Below, piece by piece: positions 1 through 9,994 of a stretch of DNA of 64,000 nucleotides. Each line of letters opens with the position of its first letter. Position 1 is the stretch's first letter. The notes below the pieces were generated by a model. It saw only the letters and a program-made list of their open reading frames with translations, was not told the origin of the DNA and searched no databases. Position numbers and translations under genes: made by a program. The DNA is taken from NCBI GenBank assembly GCA_036924285.1, contig JAYKYS010000009.1:8928001-8992000 (forward strand). Reading direction: 5' to 3'. The stretch is from Asterella californica (lineage: Eukaryota > Streptophyta > Marchantiopsida > Marchantiales > Aytoniaceae).

Positions 1-41
1 ATTAAAAGTTTAATGTACGACAACTAGCCACTGAGTGGGAG

Positions 42-245
42 TGTTGGAACTAGGCTGTATAGTATGAATATAGGTACAGCAATTAGTTCAGATTATTTGG
101 ACTCATGCTCTTTCGCAGGAATAGCCTGCTCTTGTACCAAAGTACCTTGACTTATGGACCTCATTATTTATCTTTCAGTAAACAAGCTTCCAGATACTTG
201 GTCTCTCTTGCATCGATTCTCCCTCTACTTTTCTTATAATATTCA
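42..245 (+). repeat. Diverged copia-type LTR remnant, copy 1
   Basis: The stretch begins TGTTGGAAC, a usual start for Ty1/copia LTRs, and runs parallel to 2953-3206. Shared words in the same order include TAGTTCA, CTTGTACCAAAGTA, AAACAAGCTT and CTTGCATC. The right end is not sharp and no primer binding site follows, so it may be a solo or truncated LTR. The 3' limit is approximate. Confidence 0.5.
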
Positions 246-514
246 GTACTCTTGTTCCGTTATGATCTGATAAAAGTAATCAGGTAAAATACGAGATCAA
301 TCATATATTTATTTGTGTTTGTATTTGTCAAATACAATTAGCTATATCTACAACTCCCATAAGGGTTATCGATATATACCACTGACATTACGAGGAGGTG
401 TTAAAGATAATATCTAGGTTCAGACTTAATTCACTCTTAGTAGTACTAGGTTTAGTCCTCTCTAGTATATTATCCTCAGTCTCATCTCTTTATGACAGAC
501 TACTCACCTCTTGT

Positions 515-676
515 CTATATTTTAGAGTATATAACAACCCCTTCTTGTGAGACGAGTCTCTCATATTCAAGAGAGAGTAGTCACTACCTTTGGTTCTATA
601 TTTTAGAGTATATAACAACCCCTTCTTGTGAGACGAGTCTCTCATATTCAGGAGAGAGTAGTCACTACCTTTGGTT
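515..676. repeat. 81-bp tandem duplication
   Basis: Two head-to-tail copies (515-595 and 596-676) differ at one visible base (TTCAAGAG versus TTCAGGAG). Each contains GAGACGAGTCTC and a short inverted GAGAG/CTCTC pair. The array lies about 180 bp upstream of the monooxygenase start, so it sits in the promoter or 5' UTR. Nothing else in 246-855 is recognisable. Confidence 0.85.
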
Positions 677-855
677 CTCAAACAATCTCCCTGCTCTATC
701 GACGCAGCTGAAGGTCGTGTTACTCCCGACGTTCAGTAAACTCATCTGCCGAATTCACTGCAGGGTAGCTGTAAACTCTTAAGGCAGAGAAGGTCGTGAT
801 CTGAAGATCCCGATCGAGTTCCGAATTCGACACTTACGGCACTGTGAATCAATCC

Positions 856-2888
856 ATGAAGTCAGGCCAGGATATCCCAGCATGGCTGTCGAAGTTCAAT
901 GGTGCTCTGCTGAGAAAGGACATACCCGGAGTGTTGGAGCTGTTCCTGGAGGACGAATGTTTCTGGCGAGACCTCCTAGCCTTCACTTGGAATGTACACA
1001 CTTGTGAGTCCAAGAGTGAAATAGCGGTGATGCTAGAACAAACTCTCGACAGGACTGAGCCCAGCGGCTGGGAGCTCGATGGATCAGTAATGGACTCCGA
1101 CGGTGTTTTGGAATCAGGCCTCAAGTTCGAAACGCCCTTGGCCAGGTGCCGAGGATACGTGAAGCTGAAAGAGGGCAAGTGTTGGATTCTTCTCACTACC
1201 ATGTGGGAACTGAAAGGCCACGAAGAGCAGGCAGGAAAGCTCAGGCCCGAAGGTTTGCCATACGGTGCCGTACGCGGCAGGAAAACATGGCTTCAGAAGA
1301 AAGAGCAAGAGGAGCAAGAACTGGGACATAGCCACCAGCCTTACTGCTTGATTGTGGGAGGTGGGCAGGTAAAGAGATCCTCGAATAATATCCTGTTCAC
1401 AGCTTGTTTTTTTTCTAAAATTACAGCAGGAAAGCACCCATGGCCAGCAGGACGATTGTTTTACTTCACCACTAGTGGTCAAAATCTCCACGACTAGACA
1501 GTTCGACCGTCTGTTAATCTAAACCCTGATCAGAAATGTTTTCAATTGTTAGAAACATCGTCCTAACACTCTGTTCCTTGGATCGGATGCTTCACAATGT
1601 CGTGTAATGTCAGGCAGGAATAGCTCTGGGAGCGAGACTGAAGACGTTAGGAGTGCCCACCATTATCCTGGAGAAGAATGAGGAGGCAGGGGATACATGG
1701 CGCAACCGTTATAGCACGCTCTGTACTCACACGCCAGTGTGGACGGATCACATGCCGTACATGAATTTCCCCTCCACATGGCCATTGTTCTGTCCGAAGG
1801 ATCAGCTCGGAGACTTCTTGGAGTGCTACGTGAAGTTGATGCGTCTCAACTATTGGTGCTCCTCAGAATGCACGTCTGCCAGTTTCGATGAGAAAGAAGG
1901 CCACTGGAATGTGTCGGTGGAGAACAAAAGGACTTCGTCGACGATAACCTTGCAGCCTGTTCATCTAATTCTGGCCACAGGCTATTCTGGGTTCGCTAAT
2001 GTGCCCCGATTTAAGGGAGCAGAATCGTTCACAGGAGTACAGGTTCACAGCTCGGAGTTTCGCAGTGGACAAGAGTGGCAAGGCAAGCAGTGTGTGGTTA
2101 TAGGGGCATGTGTATCCGGACACGATATCTGTCAAGATCTATGGGAACAAGGAGCGGCTGAGGTGACAATGGTGCAAAAGACTTCTACCTGCGTCGTACC
2201 TCTTAGCATATTCATTCCACCTCCTAATGTAGATCAAATTAATTCCTCCACTTCAGTTCTGGAGGACTCTGATATGCTCATGTCTGCCAATCCCTTCAAG
2301 CTCATACCTAGGTTATTTATTCCTCTAAACGAGCAGATGGCTAAGGCAGGCGCTGAGTTCTACAGCCGGCTGGAAAAGACCGGATTCAAGATCGAAGACG
2401 GTTCTGGATTACTGATGAAACTGTATCGAAGAGGAGGAGGTTATTACATAGATGTAGGGGCCTCGGAGCTTATAATCAACGGAGAGATTAAGGTCAAAAG
2501 CGGTGTGAAGGTGGTGGAAGTGAGACCCAAGGCGATTCTGTTCAGCGATGGAAGTGAGATTCCTGCTGACTTGATAGTCTATGCCACAGGATATACCAAT
2601 ATGCAGGACTTCGTAACCAAGCTCATATCGCCGGAGATGGCTGACAAGGTGGGTTTGATCCGGGGTTTAGGCTCAGACACCCACAACGATCCCGGGCCTT
2701 GGCAGGGTGAGTTGAAGAATATGTGGAAGCCGCTTGTGCATCCCAACTTGTGGATTATGGGTGGTTTTTTTAGTCAGTGCAGGCCGATGTCCCGCATCCT
2801 GTCTATCCAACTCAAAGCACGAATGGAACTGATACCGACACCAGTCTTCTGGTCCCCTAACCGCACCAAATCAGATGACAATTCTTGA
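856..2888 (+). CDS. Flavin-dependent monooxygenase with N-terminal NTF2/SnoaL-like domain (two exons)
   Basis: Joining 856-1368 to 1614-2888 gives about 595 residues, the usual size for two-domain FMO-like enzymes that use FAD and NADPH to oxygenate small substrates. Residues 1-130 look like an NTF2/SnoaL fold (WLSKFNGALL, LELFLEDECFWRDLL). The FAD-binding GGGQAG (about 168-173) is created exactly at the exon junction and is followed by EKN and GDTWRNRY. HSSEFRSG resembles the FMO signature. VVIGACVSGHD is the NADPH Rossmann loop. ATGY occurs twice, once near LIVYATGYTN. ATG 856 is the first ATG in this frame; an in-frame TGA lies at 802, so no long upstream extension exists. No neighbour suggests a pathway. 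YUCCA-type auxin enzymes are related, but the NTF2 domain makes that assignment doubtful. Substrate unknown. Confidence 0.85.
1369..1613 (+). other. Phase-0 spliceosomal intron, 245 bp
   Basis: The donor is CAG|GTAAAG and the acceptor is ATGTCAG|GCA. Both exon frames meet at a codon boundary, so splicing completes the FAD-binding glycine motif. A T-rich run precedes an internal CAG near 1427, which is a possible alternative acceptor. Retaining the intron leads to a stop at 1497. Confidence 0.85.
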
Positions 2889-2952
2889 CCTCCCTAGGAA
2901 CAGAGAGGCTATGCTGTGCCCGCTTCATTTTGTCATAACTCATAACTCGAAG

Positions 2953-3206
2953 TGTTGGAATTAAGAGGTCTAAGTATTAATTAAGTAAAGTAACTCAAGT
3001 GTTTGAATTAGGCAGTCTAAGTATTAACTTAAGTAAAGTAGCTAGTTCAAGATATTTGGGCATGTGCCCTTTAGCAAGTCTAGCTTGTCCTTGTACCAAA
3101 GTATAAATATCTGGCATATGGGTCTTCTATCTCATTATTATTATTCATTAAACAAGCTTACACATACTTGCTTTCTTGCATCTGTTTTTTTCTTTCTTTT
3201 TCCTAT
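2953..3206 (+). mobile_element. Copia-type LTR remnant, copy 2, with primer-binding-site-like end
   Basis: The sequence starts TGTTGGAATT and parallels 42-245. Its first ~46 bp are duplicated (AGTATTAA..TAAGTAAAGTA occurs twice). At 3208-3219 TGATATCAAAGC resembles the initiator-Met primer binding site TGGTATCAGAGC, 10 of 12 bases, which places the LTR end just before it. It could be the 5' LTR of the decayed copia body at 5.3-6.7 kb. Confidence 0.5.
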
Positions 3207-3812
3207 ATGATATCAAAGCTTTGGGTTGTTATTGTCTCAACACAATAACGGAAATTTCAAGTAGACTTTAGGCACAGGTGAAGAAGTAATCAAGAGACGC
3301 TTTGATTGCTAAGCGCGGTGTCGTATTGTACGTAGGTCTGTACAGTGAAAAGTATTGCATGGAGATTTTTTTTCTATATTGTGTAAAGGAAGTTGCCTTG
3401 TAGCTTAACAAGCTAGGCAAGAGCTAAGCTGGGGCTATGCTTGGCAAGCTGCCCCTTAGCTTAGACTGAAATATCACCTTGAAAGAGATCGAAAGGCATC
3501 AGAATGCAGAGCTTGACGAGGAGAGCGACTTCGTGCTTCCAGTCTTGACAGAAAGTATTTTAAGTAATAGTTAGCACGAGTTTTAGACTGAAAAATATGT
3601 GAAAAGAGTGAAATCTGTCGATTCTAGCTCGTGACTCGAACTCAGAATCTGATAGCGTGAGCGTATAGGTGTTCACAAATACTATAATTTTGGCTCCTTG
3701 TTCATTAATAATGGAGTTGTATAGAGAAGTTAGCGTAGAAGAGGCTAGTAAAGACTTTACAGGAAAAAATTTTCAGGAAAACATATGTACAAAAGTTTTT
3801 ACCTTCTTGAAC

Positions 3813-3895
3813 GGAACCAAAGGCCATCCCAATGATAGGGCGCCTGCCTAGGAGGGAAGTGGTCTCAGGATCAATCCCCCCTGGCCTCTGGTTCC
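3813..3895 (+). repeat. tRNA-like hairpin, possible SINE head
   Basis: GGAACCA (3813-3819) pairs with TGGTTCC (3889-3895), and AGGCC (3821-3825) with GGCCT (3883-3887), forming an acceptor-like stem. Inside, GATAGGGCGCCTGCC resembles the A-box/anticodon side of tRNA-derived SINEs. GATCAATCC fits the Pol III B-box consensus GWTCRANNC. No tail or flanking duplication was identified. Confidence 0.4.
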
Positions 3896-4016
3896 TATTC
3901 CGGCATGTTGGCCTCCTGGAAGGGAGTCTATGTTGGATATGCAGTCACGTCCTGCATATCTAGGGCGAGAGACCGATATCTCTTTTAATCGTGAGCTTTC
4001 TGGTCTAAGCCTCCGC

Positions 4017-4147
4017 ATGCCATCTTGAATATACTATGGGAGATACCTGGTGCGCATATGGAGGGGCTGTAAGCCTTGTGGGACAGCCTCATAAGTGTTG
4101 GGACTTCGGCCTACATTGGATGGCTTGTAGTATATTCAGGGTGGCAT
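4017..4147. repeat. Inverted repeat, 20-bp arms
   Basis: The arms 4017-4036 and 4128-4147 are reverse complements at 18 of 20 positions (ATGCCAtctTGAATATACTA type), separated by about 91 bp. It could be a small hairpin element. No target duplication was seen. Confidence 0.7.
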
Positions 4148-4245
4148 CAAGATGACATCGAGGACACGGGAAACTTTTGCTGATTATTATGTACGCATAA
4201 GGACAGCAGGGGAGCAGTTTAGCTGAGGCCTTAAAACTGAAGCGG

Positions 4246-4395
4246 AAATGGACATTTTTCTGAGAAATGTTTTTTAGAGAGCGAAAGCGAAAGATTACAG
4301 CGGAAGCTTGAAGCGGAAGATTACAGCGGAAGCGGAAGCTTGAAGCGGAAGCGGACATTTTTCTGAGAAATATTTCTTAGAGAGCGGAAGCGGAA
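4246..4395. repeat. GCGGAAGC-rich degenerate microsatellite
   Basis: The words AGCGGAAGC and TTGAAGCGG recur irregularly, with a larger duplication of the block GCGGACATTTTTCTGAGAAAT (imperfect at the first copy, 4245-4265). No coding sense is apparent. Confidence 0.6.
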
Positions 4396-5359
4396 CTCTG
4401 TACGCATAAGGACAGCAGGGGGCAGCTTAGCTAGGGCCCTGCTTCTGATAAGTGACTGCGCTTATAAGGACAATAGGGAGCAGCTTAAGCTGGGGGCCTT
4501 AACTTTTAGGTTAAATACCTGCGGTGGCTTGGGATCGGGGACAATTTTTTGTTGCAAAGGATTTTTCTGAGAGAGCTGAAGCGGAAGGAGGAGGATCATG
4601 GATTGGGAGTTGAGGACACGCAAGAGAAGCTAAGAGGCTGGGGAAAGATCAAATTGCTGACTGATTGAATTGGGAGATCATCGTAGGGAGAGGGGCAGGA
4701 GTTTTAAGCTTGGACGTTGTCTAATAAATTGTTCTGAGGAGAAATTACTCTCAAGAGGCAGTTTTATTGAGAAAGATCGTTTGAAAATCTACAGAGGACT
4801 TTTGATCGACGCTGGATCAAATTTCTGAGAGTTTCAGTTGGGGCAAAGAGAGGAATAAGTTTCAGGGGTCCGAATTTCACTATTAGGTTCGGATTGAGAC
4901 GTACTTGGTAGACTTTTGGTTGAGAACTGATTGACGGGAGAGAAAGGCACGCAGGAGAGGAAGAGAGAGAGATTTTCTTTACAGTTGAAGAGATTGATGA
5001 TGCAGCGACCCTGAAATAAAATTATTTGGATCTTGAGAGACCTATCTGTGTACCTAAGGTGTGTTGGAGTGCTTGTTTTGGTGGGCACAAGAGGCTGTGG
5101 TTTGAGATTTCATCGTCGGCAGCAACCTATTTTCCTTTCTGGTCATTTTTCTCTGATCGGTCACAGTCAGGAGGTCCGCCCTCCCCAAGAAAGACTCTCA
5201 ACTCGACAGCGGAGGATACTCCTCGCTCAGACAATCGCAGCGTTCAAGAGAATCGTAATGTTCACCGACATATCTGTGATAGAGAACATGTTCAACACGG
5301 AAGGTTAGGTGAAGTTCAATAGGACGTACTTTACATATTGGAAGCATAAGAGAAGTTCC

Positions 5360-6620
5360 AGCTAGACGTGGAAGGTGTTCTTGGAATTATCGATGATAGT
5401 GCACCTCAACCAGTTGCCACTCTCGGCAGTCCTCTACTTGCGATCGAAGCAAGTAACATTGCAGAGTGGGATCTTCATATCAAGAATGCTCTCACGGTGA
5501 TAAACCAGTGTTGCGAAAGAACTATTATCGATCACATTATTTCTTGTCGCACGACAATCGACGCGTAAAACACATTGACTTCTAACTTTACCGTGCAAGA
5601 CACAGTGACCTAGATGCATTTGAAGGAAAAGTTGTGAACTTTCAAGATGAGGATGAATAACACAGTCATTTCGCACGTGAACACCTTCAAATCCATCATT
5701 CAGCAATTGTGTCAGCAGGTGTGCAAGTAGGGGCACAAGAGCAACTACTTACAATCATGGGAAGCATACCTGATAGCTATCAGATGTTCTTACAAGTGAT
5801 GAGATGCAACACCAACCTTACGTTGCAAAACCTCATCTAGTTTCTTCTTATCAAAAACTTTTTTGACGAAAGATGCAACATGAACCTTCGATCGCATTGT
5901 TTGAGAAACAATGCGATCGAAGAAAGAGACAACTATCCAAGCAAGGCAAGAAAGACAACAGTTTTGGATGGAATTAGCTTTAGAAGCGACCACCAGACTC
6001 CAACATTCAATGTTTTGGGTGCAATTTGACTGGAAATCATGTCTAGAGTTGCCCCAATCAAGCTTTCAGTAGCAACGCTCCGTCTAATCAATTTCAGCGG
6101 CAAGGTGGAAATCAAAATCAGAATCAGCATTCCCGGAATCAAAAAACCGCAAGCGCAGTAACAACAACACATGCGACGCGTACTAACGACTAAACTTCAC
6201 AACGAGTTTTACACCTCGAGTCGTGGATCGTCACTGATACGTTGACGTCATCTATCACATGACATTCGACTGTGATCAATTTTATAAGTAGACTGAACGA
6301 GAAAATGCTCTTCAAGATCAGATTCTCTTAGGTGATGACACCACAGTTCAAATATCACGGTGACGTTGAAGTCAAACTACTCAACCGCGAAAAAGTATTA
6401 ATTAAAGACGCCTTGCACGTTCTTGCACTACAGAGGAACTTGTTTCCAGTTCGAATGTTTATTCCAAGGGTGGATCGTGCATAATCGGTAACTATGCTTA
6501 TTATTTAGAGAATAAAGGACATTTAATTATCTCATGCCCGCTTAGCAACCATCTCTACTTGTTGGAATCGTCTGTTATTCCTGTGCACATTCTACGTCTC
6601 TCACAAGCACACCATGACAA
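5360..6620 (+). pseudogene. Decayed Ty1/copia gag-protease region
   Basis: Across three frames the translation keeps copia-like pieces in the right order. A UBN2-type gag core comes first (WDLHIKNALTVI, then ERTIIDHII). Next is a knuckle-like CFGCNLTGNH interrupted by a stop near 6045. A protease/pre-integrase section follows with SWIV, HMTFD, ILLGDDTTVQI, VLIKDALHV and LQRNLFPV, then YYLENKGHLIISC. Many stops and frameshifts show it is long dead. No integrase or reverse transcriptase core is recognisable downstream, although open stretches continue to about 7080. Orientation agrees with the LTR-like sequence at 2953-3206. Confidence 0.65.
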
Positions 6621-7120
6621 AGACAGGCAGAGCACTCTCAATCTCTGCTTCCAGTAACGTCCTCCTGAAACCTCTTTTCGGAAGAGACTAGGAGGTCTCG
6701 AAGGTGATCGTGGTGGTCGATCGATCAACCGTGGTCAACCACGGCTCATCATATCCTTGCACCTTTTCACACAATCCAGATTTTCCCACGCACAATTGAA
6801 TTTAGCTCCAGGTCACATCTAGGATATCGTCACATGGTGATCCATGACCTCCAAGGTGATCGGTCACAAGATTTACGGTTCTTGGCGCTATACTAAGGAT
6901 GCAAGAGATCTGCTTGTTCATTATCTATGAAAACCTTCACGTACGCTACTGACATAAAGGGGCAGCTTAAAGGGCTAGCTTGTAACATGCGTCCTATCGA
7001 CGGACGGTTTGAGAGATTGAGAGGTCCAATGCAAACACGCAAGACGTCATTGAATTTGGATCTGTGCAGGTTACGCATTGGTTAAGACGATTCATGAAGA
7101 GGTAGATCAAGGAGTGTGTC

Positions 7121-9055
7121 TGTAGTGTCGCAGGATTACTCCTTTTGTCCATTTAGTATACAAGGTATCGTTCCCACAGAGGATTTGCACAAGTAACGCT
7201 GCTCTAATTTCTAAGATCTGTTCAAACACACAAACACACGGGTTTTGTCTAGGAATCTCGTCTTCTCACAAAACCACGCATCTTCCAGACACTCCAAAAG
7301 GTGCTCTGGAACTAAACAAACAACTACTAACTAAAATATCACACATCTATTCACAGAGAAGCTCAAGAAAACGATCTTCCTGCTTCCAGGTCACTCCTTC
7401 CGGTCTTCTCGATACCGTCTTGCCGAAGCGATTCTCGTCTTCTGGGGATTCAGCTCGTCTTCTCACACCTCCAGAAGATTGCCCTGCTCCACAGAAGTCG
7501 ACTAGCAACGGTCGTTACACCTTACTCTTCCACTCACATCACAACGGATTAGATTAATCACAGGGTGTATGCCCCCTATAGTCTTCTCAGGCTTCTGCCT
7601 ACGGAAATGGTCTTCCTGCAGCACTACAACGACATTCACCTTCACGGAAGCTCAATGGAAGTCTCGGAAGCTCACTAGAAGAAGGTAAGAAGATGAGGAA
7701 GATGAGGAAAGATGGGGAAGAAGGGAAAATCCAAACGAGATCAAAACAAGATAAGAACAAGAAATTAAGACTCCGACAGGCTTCTAGTCCGGATCCTGAC
7801 TAACAAACCATCCCTGCTTGTAATAGTTTGGGGAGGAAGACAACAAACATGTGTACAGTTGCACCGTCTTCTTCTTGAGGATGTCGTCTTCTGCTGTGGG
7901 AAGAAGGCTTCTTTCTTCTTCACTTCGCTGCTCTGACTACTCTATCTTTTGGGATCCCTTATCCATAAGACCGTCCGTACGCAGATCTCAAGTGCTCTAT
8001 TGGACGAGTCAAGCTACAATGCCATACCTGCTGACAGTCACCGCCACTCAAGAAGAACACTTCCCATGCACAATTGGGAGCGAATTCAAGGAGATCCACC
8101 ACCCAGAAGACACGAATTAAGCTTCTCCACTCAAATCAGCAATCCATTCTCCGAGAAGAAGTCACATTGGCATTGGGAAGCTCACTCCCTCTACTTCCTG
8201 CTCCTACTCCTCGACACATCAGTCTAGACAACAGGACTGCACGAGGATGCCGTTTCCTGTTCCTAAACTGTCCACTACCTCTATCTACATCCTCGAACCA
8301 CTGCTAGTAACGAGCATGCAGACCCCTCCAGTATAATCCTAGTCTCTTCGTATGTCTCTAACATCGGGTGTAGTGTGTGTGACTACCCAACTCATGTGTC
8401 TCTGGCTGCACTGAAAGATGTGTATGAGCATGTGGTAGTAGCCCGAATTCCTACACTTCGATCCTACTTATGTCTTCCCATGAGAACACAGAGGAACCAT
8501 CACCAGGGAGAGAAAAGCTGCCTCTCCTCATGCAAACGGTTTCCCTTGCCTATACTTGCGCTTCCTACTCTGCCACATGGCTGTCTACTAATTTTACACT
8601 GAAAATTGCCATCCTTAAGATAGCATGTTCGGTCCTACTAAATCTGGAATTGTCAACTTCGGTTACTAGCTACTCTGATTGCTCGGTGGCAATCTCTACC
8701 TGATCGACTCCTATCGGAACTACTAGCTCGGCTTCTGATGGGCTGAGAAGCCCTGCGATTACCTCGGGTATCACTGAGGTGACCTCCTCTATAGTCGTCG
8801 TTGGTCCTGCTGTTGCTGCTGCTGCTTCTTCCTCGACTTTGGCTTCAGCTTCCGACTCTACTTCGGAAGACGGAAGCGTCTTCTGGGAAGTTGGGTCGAG
8901 TGGTGCTTCCTCCATCTTCTGAGGCACTGGTGCGGGACTAGGGACCATGGCGACCTCATAGGGGTCCGAGGAAGTCGCTTCCTCCACGCGAAATACCTGG
9001 AAAGACGGCTCTTCTTCTTGTCTTCCAGAAGACATCTTGTCTTCCGGTGTCCTGT
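7121..9055 (-). mobile_element. Giant-LTR family: 3' part of an LTR, minus orientation
   Basis: Starting at 7121 (TGTAGTGTCG) the sequence is the reverse complement of the LTR 3' part seen at about 11.9-13.85 kb. It runs from the LTR terminus through the ~1.6-kb post-ORF1 segment into the C-terminal end of ORF1. Homology stops near 9055 at an abrupt junction with 9056-9502. The 5' part of this LTR is absent, so its target duplication cannot be tested. Confidence 0.75.
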
Positions 9056-9060
9056 TGTGG
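8670..9060 (-). pseudogene. ORF1 C-terminal fragment (in-LTR ORF)
   Basis: About 130 codons of the acidic, Pro/Ser/Glu/Ala-rich tail are open, ending VEIATEQSE-stop. This copy preserves the segment EDKMSSGRQEEE, which the copies at 16.3 and 32.2 kb have lost. It therefore shows the likely ancestral reading frame into the tail. Upstream of about 9055 the ORF continues only by chance into unrelated sequence, so the 179-aa ORF found here is chimeric. Confidence 0.7.
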
Positions 9061-9502
9061 TTCGGCTCCTGTGTGAAATTCTCGTGGAACGTAGGTTGCG
9101 TTTCTTTCTGTGTTTCGTGAATCGTATCACGTAACTCACCGAACGGTGTGATGAGTGCCACGTTTGTGATTATCTGTTTAAGTGATCGCACGGTAGAGGA
9201 ACGTGCCAAGTCATCGATCTCTGTGCGTTCACTTCAGTGGTCCTTGTCGCCGCATTTGTGTATAAAATGGTGGGTCGAAGGTTCATACGGCATTCTCTCT
9301 CAGCGGGTGATTCGTAAGGGTTCTCGGTGGTCTGCATGGAGGAGTGAAGAACTGCAGGAGTGGTGGTTATGGACGGAGGTGTGTTACCGGCTCCGGATCT
9401 TCCTTTTCCGAATCCGTTTCACATCAAGCTTCATTGCATCCACCGCGATCACTTTCGACAATGGTTAGTTGCATACATTGGCGATGAATTCATGGGAAGA
9501 AT
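9056..9502. other. Unassigned segment between opposite LTR fragments
   Basis: These ~450 bp match no other part of the window by eye. They contain a TATA-like GTATAAAATGG near 9260 and no credible ORF. They may be original flanking DNA or filler captured during rearrangement. Confidence 0.5.
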
Positions 9503-9806
9503 GAGTGCGTATGAGAGGTGAGAAGTCAGAAGAACAGAGTGCAACTGTCTTGAATCTGTTGTGAGGATAGATTGCGCGTAGGAAGAAGAAGACAGTGAGA
9601 CCAGTGAAGGGAAGCCCGACTTCGGGAGGTCTTCCGAGAAAGATATTGAATCAGAAACTGTTCCGGGTGTCACCGCAGGAGCCCGCAACCATCTTCCGAA
9701 CCTGTTATGCACTTTATGTTTCACGAATCTTGTATCTTCTGATAGGAAGTAGGATGTAATGCAATGTGGGTTGTCTTCTTGGTAATCTTGCTTAGTTAGG
9801 ATGGTT

Positions 9807-9837
9807 TAGATATAGCTCGGAAGACGAGAGCTATCTA
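9807..9837. promoter_or_regulatory. Conserved imperfect hairpin in the LTR leader
   Basis: TAGATATAGCTC is followed by GGAAGAC and then GAGAGCTATCTA, giving a stem with the family's GAAGAC word in the loop. The same sequence recurs in the other two plus-oriented leaders near 16161 and 38725 without visible change. Role unknown; it lies about 160 bp before the ORF1 ATG. Confidence 0.4.
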
Positions 9838-9994
9838 GGAAGTACTGTTAGAATCCCGGAAGACGGAGTAGCTGTCTTCTGGAAGACTAGTTTCGTCTTC
9901 TGAGAAGTAGAAGCTAGACTGTGGGCACTTGGGAAGGACTGAGCCTCCAGCTCACAGTAAACACGTGTGGCTTAGTGCAACAGAGTTTTCAAGC

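Larger units (their letters stand above)
3230..5330. other. Non-coding interval with short repeats
   Basis: I see no convincing gene here; the short ORFs lack recognisable motifs. It contains the tRNA-like hairpin at 3813-3895, the inverted repeat 4017-4147 and a GCGGAAGC-rich patch at 4246-4395. It may be leader or flanking DNA of the copia remnant. Confidence 0.5.

Noticed and set aside
849..1491. Minus-strand ORFs opposite exon 1 of the monooxygenase
   Set aside because: They are shadows of the plus-strand gene, with no motif of their own.
844..1497. A one-exon 217-aa protein starting at 844
   Set aside because: 844 is GTG, and the ORF runs past the donor GTAAAG into the intron. Splicing to 1614 restores GGGQAG and the whole FAD domain.
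3669..3851. 60-aa ORF upstream of the tRNA-like hairpin
   Set aside because: Too short, no motif, and it ends within the hairpin.
7851..8703. Plus-strand ORFs at 7.85-8.7 kb
   Set aside because: They are antisense to the minus-oriented LTR fragment and its ORF1 tail.
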